Shown: piece by piece, positions 41,255 to 51,763 of the stretch
Layout: every line of letters begins with the position of its first letter
Position numbering within the stretch: the first letter of the stretch is position 1
Assembly (NCBI GenBank): GCA_017455845.1
Contig: JAFSYY010000094.1
Location: 1 to 54,536 of the forward strand
Source: Prevotella sp.
Lineage (GTDB): Bacteria > Bacteroidota > Bacteroidia > Bacteroidales > Bacteroidaceae
Direction of reading: 5' to 3'
DNA: 54,536 nucleotides
The notes under the pieces: generated by a model
Told to the model about the DNA's origin: nothing
Database searches by the model: none
The model's input: the letters and a program-made list of their open reading frames with translations, nothing else
Program-made: the position numbers and the translations under genes

Positions 41255-41857
41255 CTACTGCAGCAGTTTGGTGAAACGGTTGAAGATATAGTTCACGCGG
41301 TCGATGGTCTTGCGGCGGAACTTTCCGCTGACGCGGGCCAGTTTGGTCTGTTTGCGGTTCAAACCATATTTGTCGGTAATCCATTCTTCTGCCTTGTAAG
41401 TGGTGGGGGTGCGTTCCTCGTCGTAGAGGTAGTAAATACGAATCACCTGTACCTTGGCCTCACCATCGGCACAGTCGACCACCAGGTTGTAAAGGAAACG
41501 GGTGCGGTCGAGCACCAGGGGCTTGTTCTTGAAGACGAGCCATTCCTGGAAGTTGCCAACAATCTGGTGTTTGTTAACATCTTCAAGGGCGATGCGTGTC
41601 TGCTCCAGTTGGTTGGCCTCCTTGGTCATCTTCACCATGTCGGCAAGCACCAGGTCGTAGATCTGCTGGGCGGTCTTGCCGGGGGCCTTGATGGTAGTGG
41701 AGAATACTACACGTCCGTCAACCTCTGGCACGGCCCCTGCCAAATACTTGGCATCGGGGTTGCCGTTCTCCGTGGTCTCTGTCTTTTCCCATGTATTGTC
41801 CTGTGCAGCGGCTGCCATAGGCAGTAGCAAAAAGAGTGCGAATAATAATTGTTTCAT
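41255..41857 (-). CDS. DUF4468 secreted protein
   Basis: 200 residues with signal peptide MKQLLFALFLLLPMAAAAQ. The DUF4468 core is GRVVFSTTIKAPGKTAQQIYDLVLADMVK and LEDVNKHQIVGNFQEWLVFKN, a small alpha/beta fold found in Bacteroidetes envelope proteins. The C-terminal FRRKTIDRVNYIFNRFTKLLQ is helical. First gene of the unit with a small membrane protein and the porin; it has a good promoter at 41901-41931. Confidence 0.85.
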   Translation of the reverse strand: MKQLLFALFLLLPMAAAAQDNTWEKTETTENGNPDAKYLAGAVPEVDGRVVFSTTIKAPGKTAQQIYDLVLADMVKMTKEANQLEQTRIALEDVNKHQIVGNFQEWLVFKNKPLVLDRTRFLYNLVVDCADGEAKVQVIRIYYLYDEERTPTTYKAEEWITDKYGLNRKQTKLARVSGKFRRKTIDRVNYIFNRFTKLLQ

Positions 41858-41900
41858 TGCTCTGATTATAATAATTAATGGTTTCTCTCTATTTTTTCTG

Positions 41901-41931
41901 CAAAGTTACGAAGTTTTTTTCTTTCTGCCAA
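41901..41931 (-). promoter_or_regulatory. Promoter of the DUF4468-porin operon
   Basis: TAACTTTG at 41901-41908 and TTG at 41929-41931 on the minus strand, spacer 20. Confidence 0.75.
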
Positions 41932-42032
41932 TACTTGCACACATGTTTTATATATTTTTCAAGTTTCGCATGTACTCAACTCCTTTTATGCTGTTCTTGT
42001 TTTTGCGTAAAACCAAAAATCGGGGTGAAAGT

Positions 42033-42063
42033 TTGGCGATTAATAATAAAATGTGTAATTTTG
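42033..42063 (+). promoter_or_regulatory. Promoter of the tsaC-like gene
   Basis: TTG at 42033-42035 and TAATTTTG at 42056-42063, spacer 20; 61 bases before the ATG at 42125. Confidence 0.75.
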
Positions 42064-42124
42064 CAAGCCAATAGAGAAGTCCTCTTTTTAGTTTATTTGG
42101 TAGACGATCATCAATAACAGACGT

Positions 42125-42694
42125 ATGACACAGGAACAAGATATAAGAAATGCTGTTGAGGCGATGCGGAAGGGTGGGGTGATACTCTATCCCACTGATA
42201 CTATTTGGGGTATAGGCTGCGATGCCACCAATGCCGAGGCCGTGAGAAAGGTTTACGATATCAAGCAGCGCGACGACTCCAAGGCACTGATCTGCCTTGT
42301 TGACTCCGATGCGCGTCTTCAGCGTTATGTGAGGAATGTGCCCGATGTGGCCTGGCAACTTATCGACTGCGTAGACAAGCCCACCACGCTGATACTCGAC
42401 GGAGCCGTGAACCTGGCGCCCAACCTGATTGCGCCCGATGGCTCTATCGGCATACGCATTACCAAGGAGCCGTTCTCGCATGAACTATGCTTCCGCTTCC
42501 AGAAAGCCATCGTGTCTACCTCGGCAAATATCAGCGGTGAGCCTGCCGCCCAGAACTATGGCGACATTGACCCGCGTATTCTGGAGCAGGTGGACTACGT
42601 TTGCTGGTCTCGCCGACAGGAGCATAAGCCCCATGCACCTTCAAGTATCATTAAACTTGGTTCCGACGGCGAGGTACAGGTCATCAGGAAATAA
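42125..42694 (+). CDS. tsaC: L-threonylcarbamoyladenylate synthase
   Basis: 189 residues of the Sua5/YciO/YrdC fold. GGVILYPTDTIWGIGCDATN, KQRDDSKALICLV, KPTTLILDGAVNLAPNLIAPDGSIGIRI and IVSTSANISGEPA are the typical motifs that bind threonine, bicarbonate and ATP. It makes the precursor for t6A at position 37 of ANN-decoding tRNAs. It lacks a separate Sua5 C-terminal domain. An alanyl-tRNA-editing protein gene follows on the same strand, 43 bases away, giving a translation-fidelity pair. Confidence 0.93.
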   Translation: MTQEQDIRNAVEAMRKGGVILYPTDTIWGIGCDATNAEAVRKVYDIKQRDDSKALICLVDSDARLQRYVRNVPDVAWQLIDCVDKPTTLILDGAVNLAPNLIAPDGSIGIRITKEPFSHELCFRFQKAIVSTSANISGEPAAQNYGDIDPRILEQVDYVCWSRRQEHKPHAPSSIIKLGSDGEVQVIRK

Positions 42695-42711
42695 TAATCC
42701 GCCGTCCTTAA

Positions 42712-42735
42712 TCATTTCTCATTACTCATTTTTAA
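42712..42735. repeat. Weak heptamer-like array
   Basis: atttctc, attactc, attttta: period 7 but poorly conserved. It sits directly before the ATG of the AlaX-like gene. Confidence 0.45.
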
Positions 42736-42737
42736 TA

Positions 42738-43226
42738 ATGGCTTCTAAGTACAACGATAACAATAACATAATGGAAGAGCGTGAGGTATCTTTCCCGCCT
42801 GCCCATACTGCCGAGCATCTGCTCAACCAGACCATGATACGACTGTTTGGCTGTGAGCGCAGTTACAATGCCCATGTGGAGCGGAAGAAAAGCAAGATGA
42901 GTTTTCACCTGAGCCGAAAGCCAACGCGCCAGGAGGAAAAGGAGATAGAGCGGAGGATGAATGAACTCATTGAGGCCGACCTGCCCGTAACGTTTGAGTA
43001 TGTGAGACGCGACAGTTTGCCAGAAGGCATTGATGCCGGCCGTCTGCCTGATGATGCCGGCGACGACATACGCCTGGTGCGTATTGGCGACTATGATGTT
43101 TGTCCCTGCATCGGCAAGCATGTCAGGTCAACAGGTCAGATAGGCCGCTTTGAGATGCTCGGCACCAATTGGGATGAGATGGAACGGTCGTTTCGCGTAC
43201 GCTTTAAGATTATCTCTGCCTATTGA
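42738..43226 (+). CDS. AlaX-like alanyl-tRNA editing domain protein
   Basis: 162 residues from the ATG at 42738; the ATG at 42771 would begin at MEEREVSFPP, closer to the domain start. Zinc-site pair HTAEH and CPCIGKH (HxxxH and CxxxH) is the editing-domain signature of AlaX/ThrRS second-additional-domain proteins. It would hydrolyse mischarged seryl- or glycyl-tRNA-Ala. A much longer overlapping reading upstream lies inside the tsaC gene and is not real. Confidence 0.87.
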   Translation: MASKYNDNNNIMEEREVSFPPAHTAEHLLNQTMIRLFGCERSYNAHVERKKSKMSFHLSRKPTRQEEKEIERRMNELIEADLPVTFEYVRRDSLPEGIDAGRLPDDAGDDIRLVRIGDYDVCPCIGKHVRSTGQIGRFEMLGTNWDEMERSFRVRFKIISAY

Positions 43227-43290
43227 GGATTAAAAAATATTGAATAATTGCTTTGCGATGATGAATTTTGAATAGATAAATACTGATAAT

Positions 43291-44964
43291 ATGAAAAAAC
43301 TGATTGCTATTTCTGCCATGATGCTCGCTACAACGGGGGCTATGGCATGTACTAATTTCATTGTGGGTAAAAACGCTTCGGCCGACGGCTCAGTGATGTG
43401 CTCTTATAGTGCTGACAGTTACGGCATGTTCCAGGGACTGGCCCACTATCCCGCCGCCCGTCATCCCAAGGGCACGATGCGCAAGATCTACGACTGGGAC
43501 ACCAACAAATACTATGGTGAGATACTCGAGGCCGAAGAGACCTACAACGTCATTGGCAACATCAACGAGTGGCAGGTCACCATTGGCGAGACCACCTTTG
43601 GCGGCCGCGAGGAAATGGTTGACACGACAGGCATCATGGACTATGGCTCATTGATTTATATTGCCTTACAACGCTCGAAGACCGCCCGCGAAGCCATTGA
43701 TGTGATGACATCGCTGGTAGAGCAGTATGGCTATAACTCCGAGGGCGAGACCTTTACCATCTGCGACCCCAACGAGGCATGGATTATGGAGATGATGGGC
43801 TGTGCCAGCGACCGCAAGATAGAAAAGGGCCGTACGGTGTGGGTAGCCCTGCGTATTCCTGATGACATGATCTGCGGACATGCCAACCAGAGCCGCATAA
43901 CGACCTTCGACCAGAAGGGAAAGAAGGCAAACGACAAATGGTCGATGGTCAATGGTGCCGGCAATGTGCGCTACTCTAAGAATGTGGTGAGTTATGCCCG
44001 TAAGATGGGTTGGTTCAGCGGCAAGGACGAAGACTTCAGTTACAACGCTGCCTACGCCGCCCCCGACTTCTCAGGCCGTCGTATCTGCGATGCCCGCGTG
44101 TGGTCGTTCTTCAACCGCTATGCTGATGGCATGGACCGCTTTATCCCCTGGGCAGAGGGCCGCGACGCTAATGCCGAGGTGCTGCCGCTGTGGGTGAAGC
44201 CCAACAGGAAACTCACTGTGCATGATGTGGAGACAGCCATGCGCGACCATTTTGAGGACACGCCGTTCTCGCTCGACCAGGACATGGGCGGCGGCCTGTG
44301 GGAGATGCCCTACCGTCCTACGCCGCTCTATTTCAAGTGCGACGGCAAGGAGTATTTCAACGAGCGTCCCGTTTCCACGCAGCAGGCCGGCTTCGTCTAT
44401 GTCAGTCAGATGCGCTCATGGCTGCCGCGCGAGGTGGGTGGCTGCTTCTGGTTTGCCAACGACGACGGCAACATGGTGCCCTTCACGCCCGTCTACTGCT
44501 GTGCCACGGCCTCGCCCCGTCCGTATAACACCCCTGGCGCCGACGACCTGACTTTCTCCATGGACAATGCCTTCTGGGTGCAGAACTGGGTGAGCAACAT
44601 GGTTTATCCTCGCTACTCCATGCTCTTCCCAAGCCTGAAGGAGGTGCGCGACTCGCTTGACAACTCTTATTTCCGCGCCCAGAAAGAGGTGGAGGACAAG
44701 GCTTTGACGCTTGATGAGGCAGCCCGTGTGAAATACCTGACGGCCTATACTGCCGAGAAGGCCGACCAGATGCTGGCCCGCTGGCGCCAGTTGGCCACCT
44801 ATCTGATTGTTAAATACAACGATATGGCCGTGAAGCCTGAGGAGAATGGTCGTTTTACCCGCACTCAATATGGTATGGGCAGTGCCGTGAAACGTCCCGG
44901 CTACTCTGAGAAATTTGCCCGTGAACTGATCAGACAGACTGGCAAGAAGTTTGAGAAGCAATGA
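43291..44964 (+). CDS. C69-family dipeptidase
   Basis: 557 residues. Signal peptide MKKLIAISAMMLATTGAMA, then CTNFIVGKNASADGS: the Cys at 20 is the N-terminal nucleophile after processing, as in Ntn hydrolases of family C69. Further signatures: WQVTIGETTFGGREE, YGSLIYIALQRSKTAREAI, EAWIMEMMG and GHANQSRITTF. It would cleave dipeptides in the periplasm. Stop overlaps the FeoAB start by 4 bases, so this peptidase and the ferrous iron transporter are translated together. Confidence 0.9.
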   Translation: MKKLIAISAMMLATTGAMACTNFIVGKNASADGSVMCSYSADSYGMFQGLAHYPAARHPKGTMRKIYDWDTNKYYGEILEAEETYNVIGNINEWQVTIGETTFGGREEMVDTTGIMDYGSLIYIALQRSKTAREAIDVMTSLVEQYGYNSEGETFTICDPNEAWIMEMMGCASDRKIEKGRTVWVALRIPDDMICGHANQSRITTFDQKGKKANDKWSMVNGAGNVRYSKNVVSYARKMGWFSGKDEDFSYNAAYAAPDFSGRRICDARVWSFFNRYADGMDRFIPWAEGRDANAEVLPLWVKPNRKLTVHDVETAMRDHFEDTPFSLDQDMGGGLWEMPYRPTPLYFKCDGKEYFNERPVSTQQAGFVYVSQMRSWLPREVGGCFWFANDDGNMVPFTPVYCCATASPRPYNTPGADDLTFSMDNAFWVQNWVSNMVYPRYSMLFPSLKEVRDSLDNSYFRAQKEVEDKALTLDEAARVKYLTAYTAEKADQMLARWRQLATYLIVKYNDMAVKPEENGRFTRTQYGMGSAVKRPGYSEKFARELIRQTGKKFEKQ

Positions 44965-47372
44965 AATTATCGGAACTGAAGACGGGCGAGAAAGCCGTCA
45001 TAGTGAAGGTGCTGGGTCACGGAGGCTTCCGTAAGCGCATCATCGAGATGGGATTTATCAAGGGTAAGACCATCGAGGTGCTGCTTAATGCGCCCCTGCA
45101 AGACCCCGTGAAATATCGCGTGATGGGCTATGAGGTGAGCCTGCGTCATCAGGAGGCCGAGCAAATCATCGTGACCCAGGGCGACGAGAGCAAGAGTGGT
45201 GACGAGGTACGAGGTTCGAGATACGAGGTACGAAGTACGTGGTACGAGGATGACACCATGCATGCTGCCTGGCGCGAGCACCGCACCATCACCGTGGCCC
45301 TGGTGGGCAACCCTAATTGCGGCAAGACCTCGCTGTTTAATTTTGCCTCTGGTGCCCATGCCCATGTAGGCAACTACAGCGGTGTCACCGTTGATGCCAC
45401 AGTGGCCCATGCCTCGATGTACGGCTATACCTTCCTGCTCACCGACCTGCCAGGCACCTATTCCCTCTCATGCTATAGTCCTGAAGAACTCTACGTGCGC
45501 AAGCATCTGAGTGAGCAGATGCCCGACGTGGTCATCAACGTCATCGATGCCTCCAACCTGGAGCGCAACCTGTATCTGACCACCCAGTTGATGGATATGA
45601 ACGTGCGTATGGTGTGCGCATTGAATATGTACGACGAGTTTGAGCGTCGCGGCGACTCTGTTGATATCGACACCCTGTCGTCGCTCTTCGGCCTGCCGAT
45701 GGTGCCCACGTCGTTCAAGAGCGGCATGGGACTGAAAGAACTGTTCCGTGCCGTCATCCAGGTCTATGAGGGTGCCAACAAGTCGGTCCGCCACTTGCAT
45801 ATCAACTATGGTCATGAGATAGAAGACGGCATAGCCCAGATACAGAAATTCCTGAAGGCTGACGAGCACATCAGCCAGCATTACAGCACGCGCTACCTGG
45901 CCATCAAACTGCTGGAGCACGACAGCGACGCCTTGCAGTATATTGGTCAGCATCTGGCCGACGAGCACCGCCCTGAAGACCGCAAGCGGCTACTGCTGGC
46001 ACGCGACGTGGCCGATACGCGTGTGAAGGAAGAGACAGGACAGGATGCCGAGACAACCATTATGGATGCGAAATACGGTTTTATCAACGGTGCACTGAAG
46101 GAGGCCTCTTACCAGACAGGCACCAAGACAGACACCTACCGCGTGACCCATCTGATAGACCATGTGTTGTCCAACCGCTTCCTGGGATTGCCCATCTTCT
46201 TCCTCATCCTCTTCGTGATGTTCCAGACCACCTTTGCCCTGGGTCAGTATCCTATGGACTGGATAGAGTGGGGGATAGCGTGGCTGGGCAACCGTCTGTC
46301 GACGATGATGGCCGACGGGCCGCTGCGCTCCATGCTCATCGACGGCGTGATAGGCGGCGTGGGCTCTGTCATCGTGTTCATGCCTCAGATTCTGATACTC
46401 TATTTCTTCATCTCGTTCATGGAAGACTCCGGCTATATGTCGCGTGCCGCCTTTATCATGGACCGCCTGATGCACAAGATGGGTCTTCACGGCAAGTCGT
46501 TCATACCGTTGGTCATGGGCTTTGGCTGTAATGTGCCGGCAGTGATGGCCACCCGCACCATAGAGAGCCGCCGTTCGCGCCTCATCACGATGATGATACT
46601 CCCCTTTATGTCGTGCTCGGCTCGTCTGCCCATCTATATCATGATAGTGGGCACGTTCTTTGCCGTGGAGTATCGTTCGTGGGTCATGATTTCGCTCTAT
46701 GCCGTTGGTATCCTGCTGGCTGTGGTGGTGAGCAAGGTCTTGTCGCGTTTTGTCATCAAGGGCGAGGACACGCCGTTTGTGATGGAACTGCCCCCTTATC
46801 GTTTTCCTACGGCCAAGGCCATCATGCGCCATACGTGGGAGAAATGCAAGGAATACCTGAAGAAGATGGGCGGCATCATCCTTGTGGCCAGCATCATAGT
46901 GTGGGGCTTGGAGTATTTCCCCCATGACGACAGCCTCACGCAGCAGCAACAGCAGGAGCAGTCGTATATAGGGCGCATGGGCAAAGCCATAGAACCCGTG
47001 TTCACACCCCAGGGCTTCGGCTGGAAACTCGATGTCTCGCTGATTGCCGGTGTGGGTGCCAAGGAGATTGTGGCTTCAACCATCGGCGTGCTTTATAGCG
47101 GCGACGACAGTTTTGGCGACGATGACGACTATTCGCAGGACACAACCAAATACACGGTGTTACACCAGGCGATGGCAGCCGACGGCATCACGCCGCTCTC
47201 GGCCTACTGCTTCCTCCTGTTTGTGCTGATTTACTTCCCCTGTATCGCCACTATTGTAGCCATCAAAAACGAAACAGGCTCATGGCGTTGGGCATGTATA
47301 TCGGCCCTTTACACCACAAGCCTGGCTTGGCTCATTTCTGCTATTGTCTATCAGGTTGGCATGCTCTGCTGA
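44961..47372 (+). CDS. feoB: FeoA-FeoB fusion, ferrous iron transporter
   Basis: 803 residues. Residues 1-72 are FeoA (SH3-like, MKLSELKTGEKAVIVKVLGHGGFRKRIIEMGF). Residues about 82-97 are a repeat-encoded linker (DEVRGSRYEVRSTWYED). Residues 112-330 are the G protein: GNPNCGKTS (G1), DLPGTYSLSCYSPEE (G3), ALNMYDE (G4). The membrane part follows with two Gate regions (GFGCNVPAVMATRTIESRRS; GVGAKEIVASTIGVLY). It imports Fe2+ across the inner membrane. The gene starts on the last bases of the C69 peptidase. Confidence 0.95.
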   Translation: MKLSELKTGEKAVIVKVLGHGGFRKRIIEMGFIKGKTIEVLLNAPLQDPVKYRVMGYEVSLRHQEAEQIIVTQGDESKSGDEVRGSRYEVRSTWYEDDTMHAAWREHRTITVALVGNPNCGKTSLFNFASGAHAHVGNYSGVTVDATVAHASMYGYTFLLTDLPGTYSLSCYSPEELYVRKHLSEQMPDVVINVIDASNLERNLYLTTQLMDMNVRMVCALNMYDEFERRGDSVDIDTLSSLFGLPMVPTSFKSGMGLKELFRAVIQVYEGANKSVRHLHINYGHEIEDGIAQIQKFLKADEHISQHYSTRYLAIKLLEHDSDALQYIGQHLADEHRPEDRKRLLLARDVADTRVKEETGQDAETTIMDAKYGFINGALKEASYQTGTKTDTYRVTHLIDHVLSNRFLGLPIFFLILFVMFQTTFALGQYPMDWIEWGIAWLGNRLSTMMADGPLRSMLIDGVIGGVGSVIVFMPQILILYFFISFMEDSGYMSRAAFIMDRLMHKMGLHGKSFIPLVMGFGCNVPAVMATRTIESRRSRLITMMILPFMSCSARLPIYIMIVGTFFAVEYRSWVMISLYAVGILLAVVVSKVLSRFVIKGEDTPFVMELPPYRFPTAKAIMRHTWEKCKEYLKKMGGIILVASIIVWGLEYFPHDDSLTQQQQQEQSYIGRMGKAIEPVFTPQGFGWKLDVSLIAGVGAKEIVASTIGVLYSGDDSFGDDDDYSQDTTKYTVLHQAMAADGITPLSAYCFLLFVLIYFPCIATIVAIKNETGSWRWACISALYTTSLAWLISAIVYQVGMLC
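45204..45250. repeat. Heptamer array inside feoB
   Basis: gaggtac, gaggttc, gagatac, gaggtac, gaagtac, gtggtac in register, translated as the linker between FeoA and the G domain. Same unit as the in-gene array at 11852-11927 on the other strand. Confidence 0.92.
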
Positions 47373-47374
47373 TA

Positions 47375-48997
<1,623 letters not shown>

Positions 48998-49020
48998 TTA
49001 TCCTTTTTAAAAAAACGGTG

Positions 49021-49028
49021 CAAAGGTA
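49021..49028 (-). promoter_or_regulatory. Promoter -7 box of the ABC-F gene
   Basis: TACCTTTG on the minus strand, 32 bases before the ATG at 48988. Confidence 0.65.
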
Positions 49029-49070
49029 CGAAAAAAAAATGATATATGCCAATTGACCGTTGACATTTTT

Positions 49071-49487
49071 TTATTCGCGCTTAAAAAAAAGCGTGGCAGG
49101 CAGTTTCTGCCATTTGCCGTTGTTGGGAACTTTAAGTGTAGAGCCTTTGCCCTGTTTCAACACATAGATGCTGTCGTTCCGGCGCGTCAGTGTGGCTTCC
49201 AAGTCTTCGCTGCCATAGTCGTTCACCATTTCCAGGAAGGCTTTATCGCCCTTCACCTCGGCACTGATGATAGGCCAGCAGAAACTGTTGTGCTCCTTGC
49301 CCAGGTAGCCGGGCAGGGGGCCGAGCAACTCCTGTCCTGGAATCTCTATGCTCTGATGGTGGAAATCTATTCTCAGATACACCTTGTATTCCTTGTTGGA
49401 AAGATAGGCATGAAAGGCCGTGCTGTCTGTCTGCGCGTATGCCATATTGCCCAGAACGGCGAGGAGGCTGATAAGAAGAAATCTCAT
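49071..49487 (-). CDS. Uncharacterised 138-residue secreted protein
   Basis: Signal peptide MRFLLISLLAVLGNMAYAQ, then a small beta-rich protein (YKVYLRIDFHHQSIEIPGQE; EATLTRRNDSIYVLKQGKGS) with no motif I recognise. The start lies opposite the glycogen synthase promoter, so the two genes diverge. It may be cotranscribed into the ABC-F gene, which has its own promoter. Confidence 0.75.
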   Translation of the reverse strand: MRFLLISLLAVLGNMAYAQTDSTAFHAYLSNKEYKVYLRIDFHHQSIEIPGQELLGPLPGYLGKEHNSFCWPIISAEVKGDKAFLEMVNDYGSEDLEATLTRRNDSIYVLKQGKGSTLKVPNNGKWQKLPATLFFKRE

Positions 49488-49566
49488 GATGATGTATTTT
49501 TTGTTTACAAAATTACTAGTTTTATGTCAATTATTTGCTGGAATCGGAAAAAATGTTGGATAATTC

Positions 49567-49598
49567 TTGTAGATTTAAGAATATTTTAAGTATCTTTG
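49567..49598 (+). promoter_or_regulatory. Promoter of the glycogen synthase gene
   Basis: TTG at 49567-49569 and TATCTTTG at 49591-49598, spacer 21; the ATG is 23 bases further. Confidence 0.65.
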
Positions 49599-49620
49599 CA
49601 GCCGTTTATAAACAAAAGCA

Positions 49621-51375
49621 ATGAGTAAAAAGTTATTAACTCCAGATTACATCTTTGAGTCGAGTTGGGAAGTATGCAATAAAGTAGGAGGTATCTATAC
49701 CGTACTTTCAACACGCGCAAAGACGCTACAGGAGAAGTTTCAGGATAGAATCATATTCATTGGTCCTGATTTTAGGAAAGTAAAGGAGGCTGGCGACGAG
49801 CAGCAGGAAATGGTGGATAATCCCTATTTCCGCGAAGAGCCGTCGCTCTTTGCTCAGTGGCAATGGGAGGCCAAGGAGAAAGGCATCAAAGTAAGGGTAG
49901 GGCGGTGGACCATTCCAGGCGAGCCGATAGCCATCCTTGTGGACTTTATGCCCTATTTCGCCCAGAAGGATGCCATCTATACGTGGTTATGGGAGAAGTA
50001 TAAGGTTGACTCGTTGCATGCCTACGGCGACTACGACGAGGCCTCCATGTTCTCGTATGCCGCAGGACTGGTGGTGGAGAGCCTGTACCACTGGATTGAG
50101 AATGAAAAATTGGAAATTGAAAATTCTTCTACGCGCAGCCATTCTTCACTCTTCACTCTTCACTCTTCACTAAAAGCGGTCTACCACGCCAACGAATGGA
50201 TGTGCGGACTGGGTGCCCTATATATTAATAATAAGGTGCCGCAGATAGCCACCATCTTCACTACCCATGCCACCAGCATAGGGCGTTCCATTGCCGGCAA
50301 CCAGAAGCCTCTCTACGACTATCTCTTTGCCTATAACGGCGATCAGATGGCCGAGGAACTGAACATGCAGTCGAAGCACTCTATAGAGAAACAGACCGCC
50401 TGGCATGTGGACTGCTTTACAACGGTGAGCGACATCACTGCACATGAGTGCTTGGAACTGCTCGACAAGCCTGTAGATGTGGTGCTGCCCAACGGCTTCG
50501 ACAATAGTTTCGTACCTAAGGCAGCCGCCTTCACCAAGAAGCGCAGGCAGGCCAGGGAAAAGATGCTCCAGGTGGCTAACGCCCTGCTGGGAGAGAATCT
50601 GGGCGACGATACCATCATCGTTTCCACATCGGGCCGCTATGAGTTCCGCAACAAGGGTATCGATGTCTTTGTTGAGGCCATGAACCGTCTGCTGCGCGAC
50701 CGCAACCTGAAGAAGAAGGTTCTTGCGTTCATCGTGGTGCCCGGCTGGGTGGGCGAGCCCCGCAAGGACCTGCAGTACCGACTTGAAGAGGGCCTGCCCT
50801 ACGATACCCCCTTGGAAGTGCCTCAGGTCACCCATTGGCTGCACAACATGGGTCACGACAATGTGCTCAACATGATGAAGTTCTACGATATGCACAACCG
50901 CCACGAGGACAACGTGAAGGTTGTCTTCCTGCCCTGCTATCTCGACGGCAAGGACGGCATCTTGAATCTGACCTACTACGACGTGGTGGTGGGCAACGAC
51001 CTCTGCATCTATCCCTCATACTACGAGCCCTGGGGCTATACACCCCTTGAGGCCGTGGCTTTCAAGGTGCCCTGCATCACCACCGACCTGGCCGGCTTCG
51101 GCCTCTGGGCCAACAAGGAGTTTGGGCACGAAGGGCAGTTGGACGACGGCGTGAAGGTGATTCACCGCACTGACTACAACTACTCTGAGGTGGCCGACTA
51201 TATCAAGGACACCGTGGCACAGTATTCTGCCATGAACAAGACCCAGGTCGATGCCTGTCGCAAGGCTGCCGAATCGCTGTCGAAGAAGGCTCTCTGGAGC
51301 GAGTTCATCAAGTACTACTACGAGGCCTACGACATTGCTTTGCAGCGCGCCAAGGAGCGCATGAGCCAACTTTGA
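49621..51375 (+). CDS. Glycogen synthase (GT3-like)
   Basis: 584 residues. FESSWEVCNKVGGIYTVLSTRA near the N-terminus is the GT3 (animal/fungal-type) glycogen synthase signature rather than the bacterial GlgA one. Later motifs: YHANEWMCGLGALYINN, TIFTTHATSIGRSIAG, FTTVSDITAHEC, VVLPNGFDNS and YEPWGYTPLEAVAF (donor site). It adds glucose from UDP-glucose or ADP-glucose to glycogen. Residues about 162-184 (KLEIENSSTRSHSSLFTLHS) are encoded by two heptamer arrays, an in-frame insertion in a loop. The next gene overlaps by 4 bases; the phosphorylase lies further downstream. Confidence 0.92.
   Translation: MSKKLLTPDYIFESSWEVCNKVGGIYTVLSTRAKTLQEKFQDRIIFIGPDFRKVKEAGDEQQEMVDNPYFREEPSLFAQWQWEAKEKGIKVRVGRWTIPGEPIAILVDFMPYFAQKDAIYTWLWEKYKVDSLHAYGDYDEASMFSYAAGLVVESLYHWIENEKLEIENSSTRSHSSLFTLHSSLKAVYHANEWMCGLGALYINNKVPQIATIFTTHATSIGRSIAGNQKPLYDYLFAYNGDQMAEELNMQSKHSIEKQTAWHVDCFTTVSDITAHECLELLDKPVDVVLPNGFDNSFVPKAAAFTKKRRQAREKMLQVANALLGENLGDDTIIVSTSGRYEFRNKGIDVFVEAMNRLLRDRNLKKKVLAFIVVPGWVGEPRKDLQYRLEEGLPYDTPLEVPQVTHWLHNMGHDNVLNMMKFYDMHNRHEDNVKVVFLPCYLDGKDGILNLTYYDVVVGNDLCIYPSYYEPWGYTPLEAVAFKVPCITTDLAGFGLWANKEFGHEGQLDDGVKVIHRTDYNYSEVADYIKDTVAQYSAMNKTQVDACRKAAESLSKKALWSEFIKYYYEAYDIALQRAKERMSQL
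50104..50172. repeat. Paired heptamer arrays inside the glycogen synthase gene
   Basis: Left part gaaaaattggaaattgaaaa (50104-50123), right part ttcactc, ttcactc, ttcactc, ttcacta (50145-50172), in opposite orientation around a short unique piece. 69 bases long, no frame change. Confidence 0.9.
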
Positions 51376-51620
51376 AGACACGTTCGATAACACTATTGCT
51401 GTGCTGTCTCCTTTCGTTCACCGCCAGGGGACAGCACATTTGGAAAAAGGGCGATTACATTCGCTCCTTTGTCTATTGCAACGGAAAGAAGGTTGAGGCA
51501 ATCTATCGGGTAAGGAACGGTTCCGAAGTGTTCTTTGGCTATGAGAGTTATTCGAAGACCGCTGTTGACACAACACTTGCCGGCTTTCTTGAGGTGCCTC
51601 GGCATGTAGTGCCTCGATAG
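51372..51620 (+). CDS. Small secreted protein, translationally coupled to glycogen synthase
   Basis: 82 residues from TTG 51372 overlapping the upstream TGA (TTGA). Good signal peptide MKTRSITLLLCCLLSFTARGQ, then HIWKKGDYIRSFVYCNGKKV and a short beta-rich tail ending PRHVVPR. No family recognised. The coupled start and signal peptide favour a real gene; an alternative is the broken remainder of a longer protein. The 190-base gap after it holds only the phosphorylase promoter. Confidence 0.55.
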   Translation: MKTRSITLLLCCLLSFTARGQHIWKKGDYIRSFVYCNGKKVEAIYRVRNGSEVFFGYESYSKTAVDTTLAGFLEVPRHVVPR

Positions 51621-51763
51621 CCTCCCTCATGGAAACCATCAATAGTCGAGGATATGGAGTAATTGCCTCATAGAATAATGTAAATCAAACAATCTAAATC
51701 AATAATTTATAAGGGGGGCGAAACAAAAACTCTCCTTTTTTCTTTTATTTAAGAAATATTGAG

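Noticed and set aside
42429-42737. N-terminal extension of the AlaX-like ORF
   Set aside because: It overlaps most of the 3' part of the tsaC gene in another frame and has no domain; the ATG at 42738 or 42771 fits the family.
45990-46949. 319-codon minus-strand ORF opposite feoB
   Set aside because: The peptide is His- and Arg-rich without hydrophobic core, as expected from the complement of a membrane-protein gene; feoB is certain.
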